A stretch of DNA of 64,000 nucleotides from Pseudomonadota bacterium (GCA_023423695.1 JAFAFA010000006.1:62001-126000); one strand, 5' to 3'; numbered from the stretch's first letter, positions 36,101 through 45,673 are shown. The notes: generated by a model from the sequence alone, not told the origin. Numbers and translations: made by a program.

Positions 36101-38164
36101 ATGGACGATTGGACAAGATGCGAAGGCTCACCCTCGCCGCTAGGGGTTTCCTTCGTTCCCGACGAAGATGCTTACAACTTCGCCATTTATTCCAAACACG
36201 CGACGGCCGTCACTCTGTTGCTTTTCTCCGCAGAGAATCCGGTCGACCCCATTGCCGTTCAACCCTTCGATCCCCGACGCAACAAGAGCGGACGCATCTG
36301 GCACTGCCGGCTTCCTGCGGCGACCATCAACCGCGCCGCCTACTATGCCTATCGGGTCTACGGACCACGCGCTTTGGCCGACGGGCAGCGGTTCGATCCC
36401 GAAAAGAACCTGCTCGACCCCTATGCCACGGCGGTCTTCTTTCCGCCCGGCTTCAGCCGCGAGGCGGCCCGCCATCCGGGACCCAATCCCGGCCGCGCCC
36501 CTCTCGGCGTTCTGCGAGCCACGGCGTCCAGCTTCGACTGGTCCGGCGACCATGCCCCGCACCACTCCCACGACACCATCATCTACGAGCTGCATGTCCG
36601 CGGCTTCACCCGGCGGGCGAATTCCGGCGTTCCGGCCGAACGGCGGGGCACCTTCGCCGGTCTGATCGACAAAATTCCATACCTGCAGGATCTCGGCGTC
36701 ACGGCGGTCGAACTGATGCCGGTTTTCCAGTTCGATCCCCAGGAAGGAAATTATTGGGGGTACATGCCGCTCAACTTCTTCGCCCTACACCACGCCTATG
36801 CGGCGCACCCGGAGCCGACCGGCCGGCTCGACGAGTTCCGGACGCTGGTCAAGGCGCTGCACGCAGCCGGCATCGAAGTCATCCTCGACGTGGTCTACAA
36901 CCACACCGTCGAAGGCGACGGGGCCGGCCCTACCTACAGCTTCCGCGGCGTGGACAACACCACCTATTACCTCCTGGCCGAAGACCGCAGCCGGTACCGT
37001 AACGACAGCGGCACCGGCAATGTCCTGCACACGGCCAACCGCTACGTCTCCGGCATGGTCATGGACAGCCTGCATCATTGGGCGAGGCAGTTCCGCATCG
37101 ACGGCTTCCGCTTCGACCTCGCTTCGCTGTTCACGCGCCGGGACGACGGCTCCATCGATCTCGAAGAGCCGCCGGTCTTCAGCGCGATCCAGACCCATCC
37201 CGATCTGGCGCGCTTGCGGATGATCGCCGAGGCCTGGGACATGGTCGCCTATCAACTCGGCCGCTCCTTTCCCGGAACCACATGGCTGCAATGGAACGAT
37301 GCCTTCCGCAACGAGGTGCGGTCCTTCATCCGTGGGGACCGGGGAGTCGTCACCGGCCTGATGCGCCGTCTCGGCGGCAGCGACGACATCTTCCCCGACA
37401 CGCCCGAAGACGCCTACCACGCCTACCAGAGCATCAACTTCGTGACCTGCCACGATGGCTTTTGCCTGTACGATCTGGTCAGCTACGACCTCAAGCACAA
37501 CGAGGCCAACGGCGAAGGAAACCGGGACGGCAGCGACGACAACCGCTCCTGGAACTGCGGCTGGGAAGGCGACGACGGCGTGCCGGAGGCGGTCCTCCGG
37601 CTTCGGCGGCGACAGGCTAAGAACCTGTTCTGCCTGCTGATGCTGGCGAACGGCACACCGATGTTCGTGGCCGGCGACGAGTTTCTGAACACGCAGTGCG
37701 GCAACAACAATCCATACAACCAGGACAACGAGACGACGTGGCTCGACTGGGATCTGCTGCGAACCAACGCCGGCTTCCACCGCTTCTGCAAGGCCATGAT
37801 CGCATTCCGCAAGGCCCATCCCTCACTGGGCCGCAGCCGCAGCTGGCGCGAGGACGTGACGTGGCTTGGACCGACCGGCAGCCTCGACCCGTCGGTCGAC
37901 ACCGGCACCCTCGCCTTCCACCTGCGCGGCAACACGCAAGGCGATGTCGATCTCTACGTCATGATCAATGGCTCGGCGGCGGAGCAGGACTTCCTGATCC
38001 AGACTCCCGTGCCAGAGGACCCGGCGCCAAGCCGCTGGCGGCGGGTCATCGACACGGCCCGCGACAGCCCCGATGACATCGTTTCCCTGGACGATGTGGA
38101 ACCGGCGACCGAACCGCGCCAGAGGGTGGAGGCGCGATCCGTGGTCGTGCTCGTTCGATGCTGA
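36101..38164 (+). CDS. glgX: Glycogen debranching enzyme GlgX-type
   Basis: This 687-residue enzyme starts at ATG 36101, 19 bp after the ACP gene. It has an N-terminal CBM48-like domain (SPLGVSFVPDEDAYNFAIYS) and a GH13 catalytic barrel with YELHVRGFT, the DVVYNHT region I, and the catalytic Asp in DGFRFDLAS. The acid/base Glu is in RMIAEAWDM and the third Asp in FVTCHDGF. The segment QCGNNNPYNQDNETTWLDWD is typical of isoamylase/GlgX. It would hydrolyse alpha-1,6 branches of phosphorylase-limited glycogen. Placement in the island suggests glycogen mobilisation during oxygen limitation, feeding the pyruvate dehydrogenase encoded upstream. Confidence 0.92.
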   Translation: MDDWTRCEGSPSPLGVSFVPDEDAYNFAIYSKHATAVTLLLFSAENPVDPIAVQPFDPRRNKSGRIWHCRLPAATINRAAYYAYRVYGPRALADGQRFDPEKNLLDPYATAVFFPPGFSREAARHPGPNPGRAPLGVLRATASSFDWSGDHAPHHSHDTIIYELHVRGFTRRANSGVPAERRGTFAGLIDKIPYLQDLGVTAVELMPVFQFDPQEGNYWGYMPLNFFALHHAYAAHPEPTGRLDEFRTLVKALHAAGIEVILDVVYNHTVEGDGAGPTYSFRGVDNTTYYLLAEDRSRYRNDSGTGNVLHTANRYVSGMVMDSLHHWARQFRIDGFRFDLASLFTRRDDGSIDLEEPPVFSAIQTHPDLARLRMIAEAWDMVAYQLGRSFPGTTWLQWNDAFRNEVRSFIRGDRGVVTGLMRRLGGSDDIFPDTPEDAYHAYQSINFVTCHDGFCLYDLVSYDLKHNEANGEGNRDGSDDNRSWNCGWEGDDGVPEAVLRLRRRQAKNLFCLLMLANGTPMFVAGDEFLNTQCGNNNPYNQDNETTWLDWDLLRTNAGFHRFCKAMIAFRKAHPSLGRSRSWREDVTWLGPTGSLDPSVDTGTLAFHLRGNTQGDVDLYVMINGSAAEQDFLIQTPVPEDPAPSRWRRVIDTARDSPDDIVSLDDVEPATEPRQRVEARSVVVLVRC

Positions 38165-38221
38165 AGCGCGCGCTGAAATCCCGCCCCTACCCCCAAAGCC
38201 CAGGCCGACTGCGCATTGGCC

Positions 38222-38235
38222 TTAACCTTGATAAA
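38222..38235. promoter_or_regulatory. Variant FNR-like box TTAAC-CTTG-ATAAA
   Basis: This dyad is centred 85 bp before the DUF2188 gene at 38313. A GATACT hexamer at 38258-38263 lies 32 bp downstream of its centre and is a good -10 candidate. Confidence 0.7.
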
Positions 38236-38312
38236 GGCGCTGAACGGACACCTGCTGGATACTGCCCGGACGAGACACGAGCAACGAGACAAGAGCCTTG
38301 GGAGGTCAGGCC

Positions 38313-38564
38313 ATGGCACCGATACCTCACCTCAGCTACATCGTTTCCCAGAACGAAAATCACTGGACAGTCGGCTTCGCACCGGGGGACGATTGTGGAA
38401 AATACCCGTCGCGGCGAGCAGCGCTGGAGTCCGCGCTGCATGATGCGGTGCGGGTTCGGGAGTTGGGATACGATGTCGATGTCTGGGTCCGCCGGAAGGA
38501 CGGGTCGCTGCGGCGGGTCCGGGCGGGGAACACGCCTGACGACACAGCCTCCATGCCGACCTGA
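38313..38564 (+). CDS. DUF2188-like small protein
   Basis: This 83-residue protein starts at ATG 38313 after GGGAGGTC. The pattern is two short strands, a helix and basic strands (HLSYIVSQNENHWTVGFAPG, SRRAALESALHDAVRVRELG, YDVDVWVRRKDGSLRRV), matching the DUF2188 type in which a YxVxxxxxxWxV strand precedes an alanine-rich helix. The function is unknown. It is monocistronic and has its own copy of the island box, so it is a regulated member and not a bystander. Confidence 0.65.
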   Translation: MAPIPHLSYIVSQNENHWTVGFAPGDDCGKYPSRRAALESALHDAVRVRELGYDVDVWVRRKDGSLRRVRAGNTPDDTASMPT

Positions 38565-38587
38565 CTCTGCTGGTGCGGAGCGCACCG

Positions 38588-38866
38588 TCAGGGCTTGACG
38601 ATCCTGGCGGACGCATGTTCCTGCAGGAAATGGCACAGCGCGAGCTTGAGCACCGCGGTCCGTTGATGCTGGCCGTGCGCCTTCGCCTCGGCGATGTCAT
38701 CCTCGATCATGCGGCGTATCTCGCTCTGCCCGGCCTCTGTCGCGACCAGATAGCTGCCCAGTTCGGCGGCGACGATCTCCGGCAGATGCTCGTGCGCGGC
38801 GATCGCATCGATCTCTTCCTTCGTCAGCCCACTCATGCCGACGCAGTCTTCAAATGTGATGACCAT
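38588..38866 (-). CDS. Uncharacterised 92-residue helical protein
   Basis: The protein starts at ATG 38866 after GGGAGA. It is acidic and helical: GLTKEEIDAIAAHEHLPEIV, then AAELGSYLVATEAGQSEIRR, ending near HFLQEHASARI. I recognise a recurring alphaproteobacterial hypothetical pattern (EHLPEIVAAELG) but no function. It is the second gene of a minus-strand unit after the DUF3775 gene, 48 bp downstream of it. Confidence 0.65.
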   Translation of the reverse strand: MVITFEDCVGMSGLTKEEIDAIAAHEHLPEIVAAELGSYLVATEAGQSEIRRMIEDDIAEAKAHGQHQRTAVLKLALCHFLQEHASARIVKP

Positions 38867-38914
38867 GGTAGCTCTCCCTTATTTCCGCATTCTTGAAGGT
38901 CATCGCTCCCGCCG

Positions 38915-39370
38915 TCACAGGCGGTTGATTTCGAATTCCTCGCAGGAATAGCCAAGCTGGGCGGCCCCTTCCTCCAGGCAGTCTCCCAGGTTGGGAATAC
39001 CGATCAGATACTCGGCCGACCGGCCCGTATGGCGCTCCCGCGCCAGCGCCTGAGCGTCCACCCACTCATCTGCTGAGAAGTCGCCGCGCCCCATCCAGAC
39101 CAGGGCGATCACATCGACCACCTCGTCGTCGTCGAGGCCGTCGATGGCATCCTTCAATTCCGCCAACGTCGGATCGTCCGCGTAATCCTCCAGCACCGCC
39201 CGCATACCGTCGTCGCTCGGGTTCGAGCCCTCATCCAGATCGGACGGCTCCACCTTGGCGTCGAATTCCCGAGCCTTGACGATCAGGTAGCACAGCTTCT
39301 GCAACCCGATGTTCAGTTCCGGCACCGGCTCGGCGGATGGGGCCGGCTGGGGAGGGACAAATTTGGCCAT
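38915..39370 (-). CDS. DUF3775 domain protein
   Basis: This 151-residue protein starts at ATG 39370, behind AAGGAGA; an upstream extension to 39448 is rejected because it would run toward the promoter dyad. LNIGLQKLCYLIVKAREFDA is the family hallmark, followed by an acidic stretch and DEVVDVIALVWMGRGDFSADEW. The C-terminus AEYLIGIPNLGDCLEEGAAQ completes the domain. The function is unknown. It is divergent from ftsH, with the dyad at 39467 between them. Confidence 0.8.
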   Translation of the reverse strand: MAKFVPPQPAPSAEPVPELNIGLQKLCYLIVKAREFDAKVEPSDLDEGSNPSDDGMRAVLEDYADDPTLAELKDAIDGLDDDEVVDVIALVWMGRGDFSADEWVDAQALARERHTGRSAEYLIGIPNLGDCLEEGAAQLGYSCEEFEINRL

Positions 39371-39466
39371 GGCGGTCCGGTCTCCTTCGGCGGACTCCCG
39401 GAACGGCCTTCGTGCGACCGCAGCGGGAGAATGCCGCCATTGAGCCATGGCTTCCCGAGGGGGACC

Positions 39467-39480
39467 TTAACCTGAATAAA
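39467..39480. promoter_or_regulatory. Variant FNR-like box TTAAC-CTGA-ATAAA, divergent
   Basis: This dyad lies between the DUF3775 gene (start 39370, 104 bp away) and ftsH (start 39557, 84 bp away). The -10 elements are less obvious than at the other divergent sites. Confidence 0.65.
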
Positions 39481-39556
39481 GGACAGGACGCCGACTCACC
39501 CGCAGCCTTACCGGGATGAAGGCGTGCGGACGGCTTCGATCGCAGCGGGAGGCGTC

Positions 39557-41488
39557 ATGAACGACAAGAAGGACAGTGACCGGGGCACCGACCTGCTGCT
39601 GTGGCTTTCCTTGGCCCTGTCGATCGGCGTCGGGCTGTTCCTGCTGTGGGCGCTCCCCGGCGTTCGGCAGGTCCAAACGATTCCCTACAGCCAGTTTCTC
39701 GATCTGCTGGATCACGGCAAGGTCGAGCAGGTGATGGTGGGCCAAACCGCCCTGACCGGGACCCTGAGCGAAGCCCTGCCCAACGGGTTGCGGACTTTCG
39801 AGACCGTCCGTGTCGCGCCCGACATCGCCCGCGACCTCTCGGCCCGTCATATCCCCTTCGGCGGTGTGACCGAATCCGGGTGGGCATCAGGCATCGTCGG
39901 CTGGTTCGGCTGGATCCTGATCCTGTTCGCCGTCTGGAGTCTGGCCGGGCTGTCCGGCATGCGGACGGGCGGCGGCCTGCTGTCGATCGGCCGCAGCAAG
40001 GCCAAGCTGTTCGCCGAGACCGACATTTCCATCCGCTTCGACGATGTCGCGGGCGTCGACGAAGCGAAGCAGGAACTGCGGGAGGTGGTGGATTTCCTGC
40101 AGAATCCGGGAGAGTTCTCTCGCCTGGGCGCCCATGTGCCCAAGGGGATCCTGCTGGTCGGCCCGCCCGGAACCGGCAAGACGCTGCTGGCCAGGGCCGT
40201 CGCCGGCGAGGCCAAGGTTCCCTTCATATCCACCAATGGATCGGAATTCGTCGAGATGTTCGTCGGGGTCGGGGCCGCCAGGGTGCGGGACCTGTTCGCG
40301 CTCGCCCGGTCCCGAACACCGGCGATCATCTTCATCGACGAGCTTGATGCGCTCGGCCGCGCGCGCGGGTCACTGCCGATGCTGGGCGGACACGACGAGA
40401 AGGAACAGACGCTCAACCAGCTTCTGGCCGAGTTGGATGGTTTCGACCCCAGCGCCGGGCTGGTGTTGCTGGCGGCGACCAACCGACCGGAGATCCTCGA
40501 TCCGGCCCTGCTGCGCGCGGGCCGCTTCGACCGTCAGATTCTGGTGGATCGGCCGGAGAAATCGGGACGGGCGCAAATCCTGGCAATCCACACCAGACGG
40601 GTGGTTCTCGCTCCGAAAGTGGACCTGGATCATCTGGCAGCCCTGACCCCGGGCTTCACCGGCGCCGATCTGGCGAATCTGGTCAACGAAGCGGCGATGA
40701 TCGCGACGAGGCGGGATGCCAGCGCCGTATCGACGGAGGATTTCGAGGCCGCCATCGAACGGATCGTCGCCGGATTGGAAAAGAAGTCGCGCATTCTCAG
40801 CCTGCATGAACGATCGATCGTTGCCCATCACGAAATGGGGCATGCCCTGGTCGCGACGGCAATTCCAGGCAGCGATCCCGTCCAGAAGGTATCGATCATC
40901 CCGCGCGGCATCGGGGCGCTCGGCTACACCATCCAGCGTCCGACCGAGGACCGGTTCCTGATGGGCCGCCACGAACTGGAAGACAAAATGACCGTCCTGA
41001 TGGCCGGGCGTGCGGCGGAACAACTCATATTCGGCGAGGTATCGACGGGCGGCGCCGACGATCTGGCCAAGGTCACCGACATCGCCAGGGGCATGGTGAT
41101 GCGGTACGGAATGGACGAAACGCTGGGAGCGGTCTGCTACGACACCGAGCCGGGCCATCTCCTAGGCCAACCGCAGGGCGCCTTCTGGCAACCCCGGCAT
41201 TACGGTGAGGCATCGGCAAGCCGCATCGATGCGGCGGTCCGCGCTTTGGTCGAAGCCGCCGCATCACGGGCGTCGGATATCCTGCGCAGAAACCATGCCG
41301 TGCTGGAGCAAGGGGCAAAACGCCTGCTGGAACGGGAAACCCTGACTGCGGACGAACTGCCGAAGCCGCTGCCGGAGTCTGCCGGCGCGGAAGGACATCC
41401 TGAAGCATCTGAATCAAGTCCCGCAGCCATACCGGTCGAGTCGAAGGTTGCTGCGGAAGCCCCGCTGTGCGCCCTTGATGCACATTGA
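39557..41488 (+). CDS. ftsH: FtsH-family ATP-dependent zinc metalloprotease (paralogue)
   Basis: This 643-residue membrane protease starts at ATG 39557. Two membrane segments flank a short periplasmic domain (DLLLWLSLALSIGVGLFLLW and GIVGWFGWILILFAVWSLAG). The AAA domain has Walker A GPPGTGKT at 202-209, Walker B IIFIDELDALGRARG, and the second region of homology AATNRPEILDPALLRAGRFD. The zinc site is HEMGH (His425, Glu426, His429) where HEAGH is usual. The C-terminal tail is Pro/Glu/Ala-rich. Most bacteria have one essential FtsH; this copy, with a variant zinc motif in a stress island, is probably an additional regulated one that degrades membrane proteins. Confidence 0.92.
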   Translation: MNDKKDSDRGTDLLLWLSLALSIGVGLFLLWALPGVRQVQTIPYSQFLDLLDHGKVEQVMVGQTALTGTLSEALPNGLRTFETVRVAPDIARDLSARHIPFGGVTESGWASGIVGWFGWILILFAVWSLAGLSGMRTGGGLLSIGRSKAKLFAETDISIRFDDVAGVDEAKQELREVVDFLQNPGEFSRLGAHVPKGILLVGPPGTGKTLLARAVAGEAKVPFISTNGSEFVEMFVGVGAARVRDLFALARSRTPAIIFIDELDALGRARGSLPMLGGHDEKEQTLNQLLAELDGFDPSAGLVLLAATNRPEILDPALLRAGRFDRQILVDRPEKSGRAQILAIHTRRVVLAPKVDLDHLAALTPGFTGADLANLVNEAAMIATRRDASAVSTEDFEAAIERIVAGLEKKSRILSLHERSIVAHHEMGHALVATAIPGSDPVQKVSIIPRGIGALGYTIQRPTEDRFLMGRHELEDKMTVLMAGRAAEQLIFGEVSTGGADDLAKVTDIARGMVMRYGMDETLGAVCYDTEPGHLLGQPQGAFWQPRHYGEASASRIDAAVRALVEAAASRASDILRRNHAVLEQGAKRLLERETLTADELPKPLPESAGAEGHPEASESSPAAIPVESKVAAEAPLCALDAH

Positions 41489-41523
41489 GCATCCGGCATT
41501 TGCCTTCGCCGAAAGCCGGGCCC

Positions 41524-41537
41524 TTAACCGACGTTAA
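41524..41537. promoter_or_regulatory. Variant FNR-like box TTAAC-CGAC-GTTAA
   Basis: This perfect-palindrome dyad (flanked further by CC and GG) is centred 117 bp before the PHA synthase ATG at 41647. Extended symmetry CCTTAAC-N4-GTTAAGG makes it the most symmetrical copy in the set. Confidence 0.68.
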
Positions 41538-41646
41538 GGCCCAACTCGTCGCACGATGCTGGGATGGCGGGACGCGTCACCCGTTGGTACCGGCCAACCC
41601 TGGCCAGTCGGTTCCGGGCACGCGGTCGAAGGGAAGGAGAAGAGCC

Positions 41647-43524
41647 ATGCCGATGGCCCAACCGAATACCGAACTCCCCGTCGCCTCCCCGTTGCCTGAA
41701 GCCGTGCCCGCAGCGGCCGTTCCGATGGACTTTCCGGAATCCCATCCCAGAAAAGCGATTCGCAGTCCGGCCTACGGCTTTCCCTACCTGCCCTTCGGCG
41801 GTGAGATCATCGACAGGCTGGTGCATGCGTGGCAGGGGCGCTTCACGCTGTCGATCTCCCCCTCGGCCGTGACGCTGGCCTTCGCCGACTGGGCGATGCA
41901 TCTTGGAAACGCACCGGGCAAGCAGGCCGTTCTGGTCGACAAGGCGGTGCGCAAAATGGTGCGGCTGATGGTTTATGCCGGCGCCGCAGCCATCGACCGC
42001 GACACCCCGCCCTGTATCGAGCCGCTGCCGGGCGACCGCCGTTTCGCCCATCCCGACTGGCAGCTGTTTCCCTACACGCTCTACGCCCAGTCCTTCCTGC
42101 TGGCCCAGCAATGGGTGCACAATGCGACCACCGGCATTCCCGGCCTGTCGCAGGCCAACGCCCGCATCGTTCCATTCGTCGCCCGGCAACTGCTCGACGT
42201 GGCGGCCCCCTCCAACACCCCCTTCACCAATCCCGAAACCCTGCGCACGGTCATCGAAACCGGCGGGATGAACTTCGTCTATGGCATGGCGAACTGGACG
42301 GAAGATGCCCTGCGCATGATGACCGGACGCCGGCCCAAGGGGCTGGACGCGTTCCAGGTCGGCCGCGACGTGGCGGTGACGCCGGGCAGCGTCGTTTTCC
42401 GCAATGAACTGATCGAACTGATCCAGTACGCGCCGTCCACCGCGTCGGTTCATGCAGAGCCGATGCTGATCGTGCCGGCCTGGATCATGAAATACTATAT
42501 TCTCGATCTGTCGCCCGAGAATTCCCTGGTCCGCTATCTGGTCGGGCGCGGCTTCACCGTCTTCATCATCTCCTGGCGCAATCCGGGGCCGGAGCTGCGT
42601 GACTGCGGCCTCGATGATTACCAGCGGCTGGGCGTGATGGCGGCGCTCGACGCCGTCGGGGCGATCTGCGGCACGGGAAAGGGACCGCCGCCGATCCACG
42701 CCTGCGGCTATTGCCTGGGCGGCACGCTGCTGACGATCGCCGCCGCCGCGATGGCGCGCGACGGTGACCGGCGTCTGAAGACGCTGACCCTGCTGGCCGC
42801 CCAGACCGATTTCACCGAGGCGGGCGAGTTGATGCTCTTCATCAACGAAAGCCAGGTGGCCTACTTGGAGGACATCATGTGGGAGGCGGGATACCTCGAC
42901 ACCACCCAGATGTCCGGGGCCTTCCAGATGCTGCGTTCGAACGATCTGATCTGGTCGCAGGTGGTCCAGGAATATCTGCGCGGCCGGCGACCGGAGGTGA
43001 CCGACCTGATGGCCTGGAACGCCGATGGAACGCGGCTACCCTACCGCATGCATTCGGAATACATGCACCAACTGCTGCTGGGCAACGACCTGTCGGAGGG
43101 GCGGTACAGGGTGGACGGCCGTCCTGTGGTCCTGTCCGACATCCGGGCACCAATCTCCGCCGTCGGGACGCGGCGCGACCATGTGGCGCCCTGGCGGTCG
43201 GTCTACAAGATCAATCTGCAGAGCGACACGACCACAGTCTTCCTGCTGACGGACGGCGGCCACAACGCCGGCATCGTCGCCGGCCCCGACCGTCAGGACC
43301 GTCAGTACCGCATGAGCGAGCGCGGACCGGACGAGCGCTATGTCGATCCCGACCTGTGGCTGGAGTCCACCCCTGCCTGCACCGGGTCGTGGTGGCGCCC
43401 CTGGGCGGACTGGCTGGACCGGCAATCCGATGCGGAGGCCGTTTCGGCGCCGCCCGTCGGTTCGGGGGGCCGCGGTTTCGGGCCGCTGTGCCCGGCACCG
43501 GGACACTATGTTCTGGAACGGTGA
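41647..43524 (+). CDS. phaC: Poly(3-hydroxyalkanoate) synthase, class I-like
   Basis: This 625-residue enzyme starts at ATG 41647 after GGAAGGAGA. The lipase-like box is GYCLGG with nucleophile Cys356; the other triad members are Asp511 (GTRRDHVAPW) and His539 (GGHNAGIV). The N-terminal PhaC_N region has QQWVHNATTGIPGLSQANAR and FTNPETLRTVIETGG-like sequence. It polymerises (R)-3-hydroxyacyl-CoA into PHA granules. It is 12 bp from a long-chain acyl-CoA ligase gene that could supply substrate, and a phasin-like gene lies in the same island. It is probably a second, oxygen-regulated synthase, because no phaA or phaB is adjacent. Confidence 0.9.
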   Translation: MPMAQPNTELPVASPLPEAVPAAAVPMDFPESHPRKAIRSPAYGFPYLPFGGEIIDRLVHAWQGRFTLSISPSAVTLAFADWAMHLGNAPGKQAVLVDKAVRKMVRLMVYAGAAAIDRDTPPCIEPLPGDRRFAHPDWQLFPYTLYAQSFLLAQQWVHNATTGIPGLSQANARIVPFVARQLLDVAAPSNTPFTNPETLRTVIETGGMNFVYGMANWTEDALRMMTGRRPKGLDAFQVGRDVAVTPGSVVFRNELIELIQYAPSTASVHAEPMLIVPAWIMKYYILDLSPENSLVRYLVGRGFTVFIISWRNPGPELRDCGLDDYQRLGVMAALDAVGAICGTGKGPPPIHACGYCLGGTLLTIAAAAMARDGDRRLKTLTLLAAQTDFTEAGELMLFINESQVAYLEDIMWEAGYLDTTQMSGAFQMLRSNDLIWSQVVQEYLRGRRPEVTDLMAWNADGTRLPYRMHSEYMHQLLLGNDLSEGRYRVDGRPVVLSDIRAPISAVGTRRDHVAPWRSVYKINLQSDTTTVFLLTDGGHNAGIVAGPDRQDRQYRMSERGPDERYVDPDLWLESTPACTGSWWRPWADWLDRQSDAEAVSAPPVGSGGRGFGPLCPAPGHYVLER

Positions 43525-43536
43525 GGAACCAAGGCC

Positions 43537-45234
43537 ATGATCAGGTCGATCGCCGACACAGAAGCAGACCCGCATGGGATCACCTATCCCTGGGAGCACA
43601 GCTATCCACCCGGTTTGGATTGGCATCGCCCACCGCCGGCGCGGCCCCTGACCGCCCTGCTCGACGAGGCGGCCGCGACCCACCCCAACCGCCCATGCAT
43701 GGATTTCCTCGGGAGGCGCCACTCCTTCAACGAAACCCTCGAATTTGTCGAAAGGACCGCCAAGGGACTGCAAAATTTGGGTGTCGACGAGGGCACCCGG
43801 GTCATGCTGCTGCTGCCAAACTGCCCATATTTCATCATCGCCTTCTACGCCATCCTCAAGGCCGGAGGGACGGTGGTCAACGCCAACCCTCTGAATGCCG
43901 AACTCGAACTCGCACGCCAGATCGTCGATTCCTCCGCCGAGATCCTGATCACGCTCGATCTGCCAAGATTCCAGACCACCATGGCAGCGGTCGGATGGCC
44001 GGGCCGGCTGCGCCGGATCATCGTCGCCTCTTTGGCGGAAAGCCTGCCATTCCCGAAGAACTGGCTATACCCGCTGCTACACCGCGGGGATATGGCGCAG
44101 TTTCCGGATGATGGGCGCCATCTCTCCTTTTCCAGCCTTCTCGCCAACGACGGCCGCTATGTGCCGGCGTCGGTCGATCCGCAGCACGCACCGGCCGTCA
44201 TCCAGTACACCGGCGGCACCACCGGACTGCCGAAGGGGACTGTTCTCACGCATGCCGGCCTCTACGTGAATGCCCGCCAGTGCCAGCAGTGGTTCACCGG
44301 AAGCGTGGCAGGACAGGAGCGGCTCCTCGCCGTGCTGCCGCTGTTCCATGTATTCGGCATGACCGCGGCGATGAACTTCGCCATCGCGTTGGGCGTGGAA
44401 CTGGTGTTGCTGCCGCGGATCGACGTGCGGGAGATCCTCGCCACCATCCAAAGCAAGCGCCCGACCTTCATGCCCGGCGTTCCACGACTTTTCCAGGCGA
44501 TCGTCGACTGCCCTACCGCAGCCCTCCACGACCTTTCGTCGCTACGGCTGTGTATCTCGGGCGGCGACAGCCTGCCACCGCTATTGCAGGAGCGCTTCCA
44601 GGCGATGACCGGCAGCAGGCTGGTCGAGGGATACGGCCTGACGGAAGCTTCACCGGTCGTCACCTGCACCCCTTACGAAGGCGCCACCAAACCGGGATCG
44701 GCCGGGTTGCCGCTGCCGGGTACCGTCGTCGAGATCGTATCCGTGGAAGACGGCCGGACCTTGCAGCCGGTGGGCAGGGTCGGGGAAATCTGCGTCAGCG
44801 GCCCGCAACTCATGGCCGGCTATTGGAACGACAGCGACGCGACCGCGAAAGCAATGGCCGGTGGGCACCTCCACACCGGCGATATCGGCTTTCTCGATGA
44901 GGACGGCTATCTTCACCTCGTCGATCGCTTGAAAGAGCTCATCATTGCCGGTGGCCAACACGTCTACCCGCGCGTCGTCGAAGCGGCTATCCGCGAACAC
45001 CCGGCGGTGAGCGATGTGGCCGTGATCGGTGAACCCGATCCGGTCCGCGGCCAAGCGGTCAAGGCGTTCATCGTCCTGATGCCCGGTGCCGCGCTGTCGA
45101 AGGATGACCTGCACGCCTTCCTTGTTCCCCGCCTATCCCGTTTCGAGCGACCATCGACGGTCGAGTTCCGTTCGGCTCTGCCCATGTCGATCATCGGCAA
45201 GATCCTGAAACGTGATCTGCGCTCCGCAACTTAG
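43537..45234 (+). CDS. Long-chain fatty acid-CoA ligase (AMP-forming)
   Basis: This 565-residue FadD-like protein starts at ATG 43537, 12 bp after phaC, so it is probably in the same transcript. Motifs: VIQYTGGTTGLPKGTVLTH, the linker region PLFHVFGMTAAMN, EGYGLTEASPVVTCTPY, the hinge HTGDIGFLDEDGYLHLVDRL followed by KELIIAGGQHVYPRVVEAAI, and the catalytic Lys in SIIGKILKRDLR. It activates fatty acids for beta-oxidation or, given the neighbour, for PHA precursor supply. Confidence 0.9.
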   Translation: MIRSIADTEADPHGITYPWEHSYPPGLDWHRPPPARPLTALLDEAAATHPNRPCMDFLGRRHSFNETLEFVERTAKGLQNLGVDEGTRVMLLLPNCPYFIIAFYAILKAGGTVVNANPLNAELELARQIVDSSAEILITLDLPRFQTTMAAVGWPGRLRRIIVASLAESLPFPKNWLYPLLHRGDMAQFPDDGRHLSFSSLLANDGRYVPASVDPQHAPAVIQYTGGTTGLPKGTVLTHAGLYVNARQCQQWFTGSVAGQERLLAVLPLFHVFGMTAAMNFAIALGVELVLLPRIDVREILATIQSKRPTFMPGVPRLFQAIVDCPTAALHDLSSLRLCISGGDSLPPLLQERFQAMTGSRLVEGYGLTEASPVVTCTPYEGATKPGSAGLPLPGTVVEIVSVEDGRTLQPVGRVGEICVSGPQLMAGYWNDSDATAKAMAGGHLHTGDIGFLDEDGYLHLVDRLKELIIAGGQHVYPRVVEAAIREHPAVSDVAVIGEPDPVRGQAVKAFIVLMPGAALSKDDLHAFLVPRLSRFERPSTVEFRSALPMSIIGKILKRDLRSAT

Positions 45235-45448
45235 AACGACGACATCACAATAGAGCGGCACACCGCCAAGATTGCTTAAATATTTGAATGGACACATATA
45301 TTTTCGCATCCGTCGATCGGCCGGCAATCCGAACAGCCGAAGAGGATGACCTGCATACAACGGCCTGCGACATCATGCTCGTGGACAGCCACCGCATCTG
45401 GAGTCAGCATATTCGCCAATAATGCAGTCCGAATGCTTGGAGGCTGCA

Positions 45449-45673
45449 ATGATCACGAAAAACCAGCCAATAGCTGTTTGCCTTGCGTGTGGAAAACCAT
45501 ACTACGCGCTGGCACCTGTTTTTGATGGATGCATGACCGAGACTGCTTCCGGCCGGTGCGATGGCGAAGTCGTTATCCGATGGAGCAACGACGATTGGAT
45601 TCTCTGTCCAACCTGTGATGGGGGTGGCTGTCCTCAGTGCAACGAGGTGGGCTGGGTATCGGCGCGTCCATAA
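45449..45673 (+). CDS. Putative zinc-binding small protein with CxxC and CxxCxGGGCxxC motifs
   Basis: This 74-residue protein starts at ATG 45449, where TTGGAGG stands 5 nt upstream; ATG 45422 is less well placed. It contains CLACGKPYYAL, single cysteines in DGCMTETASGRCDGE, and CPTCDGGGCPQCNEVGW, the last resembling a half DnaJ zinc repeat. With eight cysteines in 74 residues it probably binds two zinc ions. No family is recognised with confidence. Codon use is less GC-biased than in the flanking genes, as is the DNA around it. It lies at the right boundary of the island and no island box was found upstream. Confidence 0.55.
   Translation: MITKNQPIAVCLACGKPYYALAPVFDGCMTETASGRCDGEVVIRWSNDDWILCPTCDGGGCPQCNEVGWVSARP

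Noticed and set aside
45274..45288. TTAAATATTTGAAT near the end of the acyl-CoA ligase gene, considered as another island box
   Set aside because: It lacks the TTAAY-N4-RTWAA spacing and the conserved C/T at position 5, and lies in AT-rich DNA where such matches are expected by chance.
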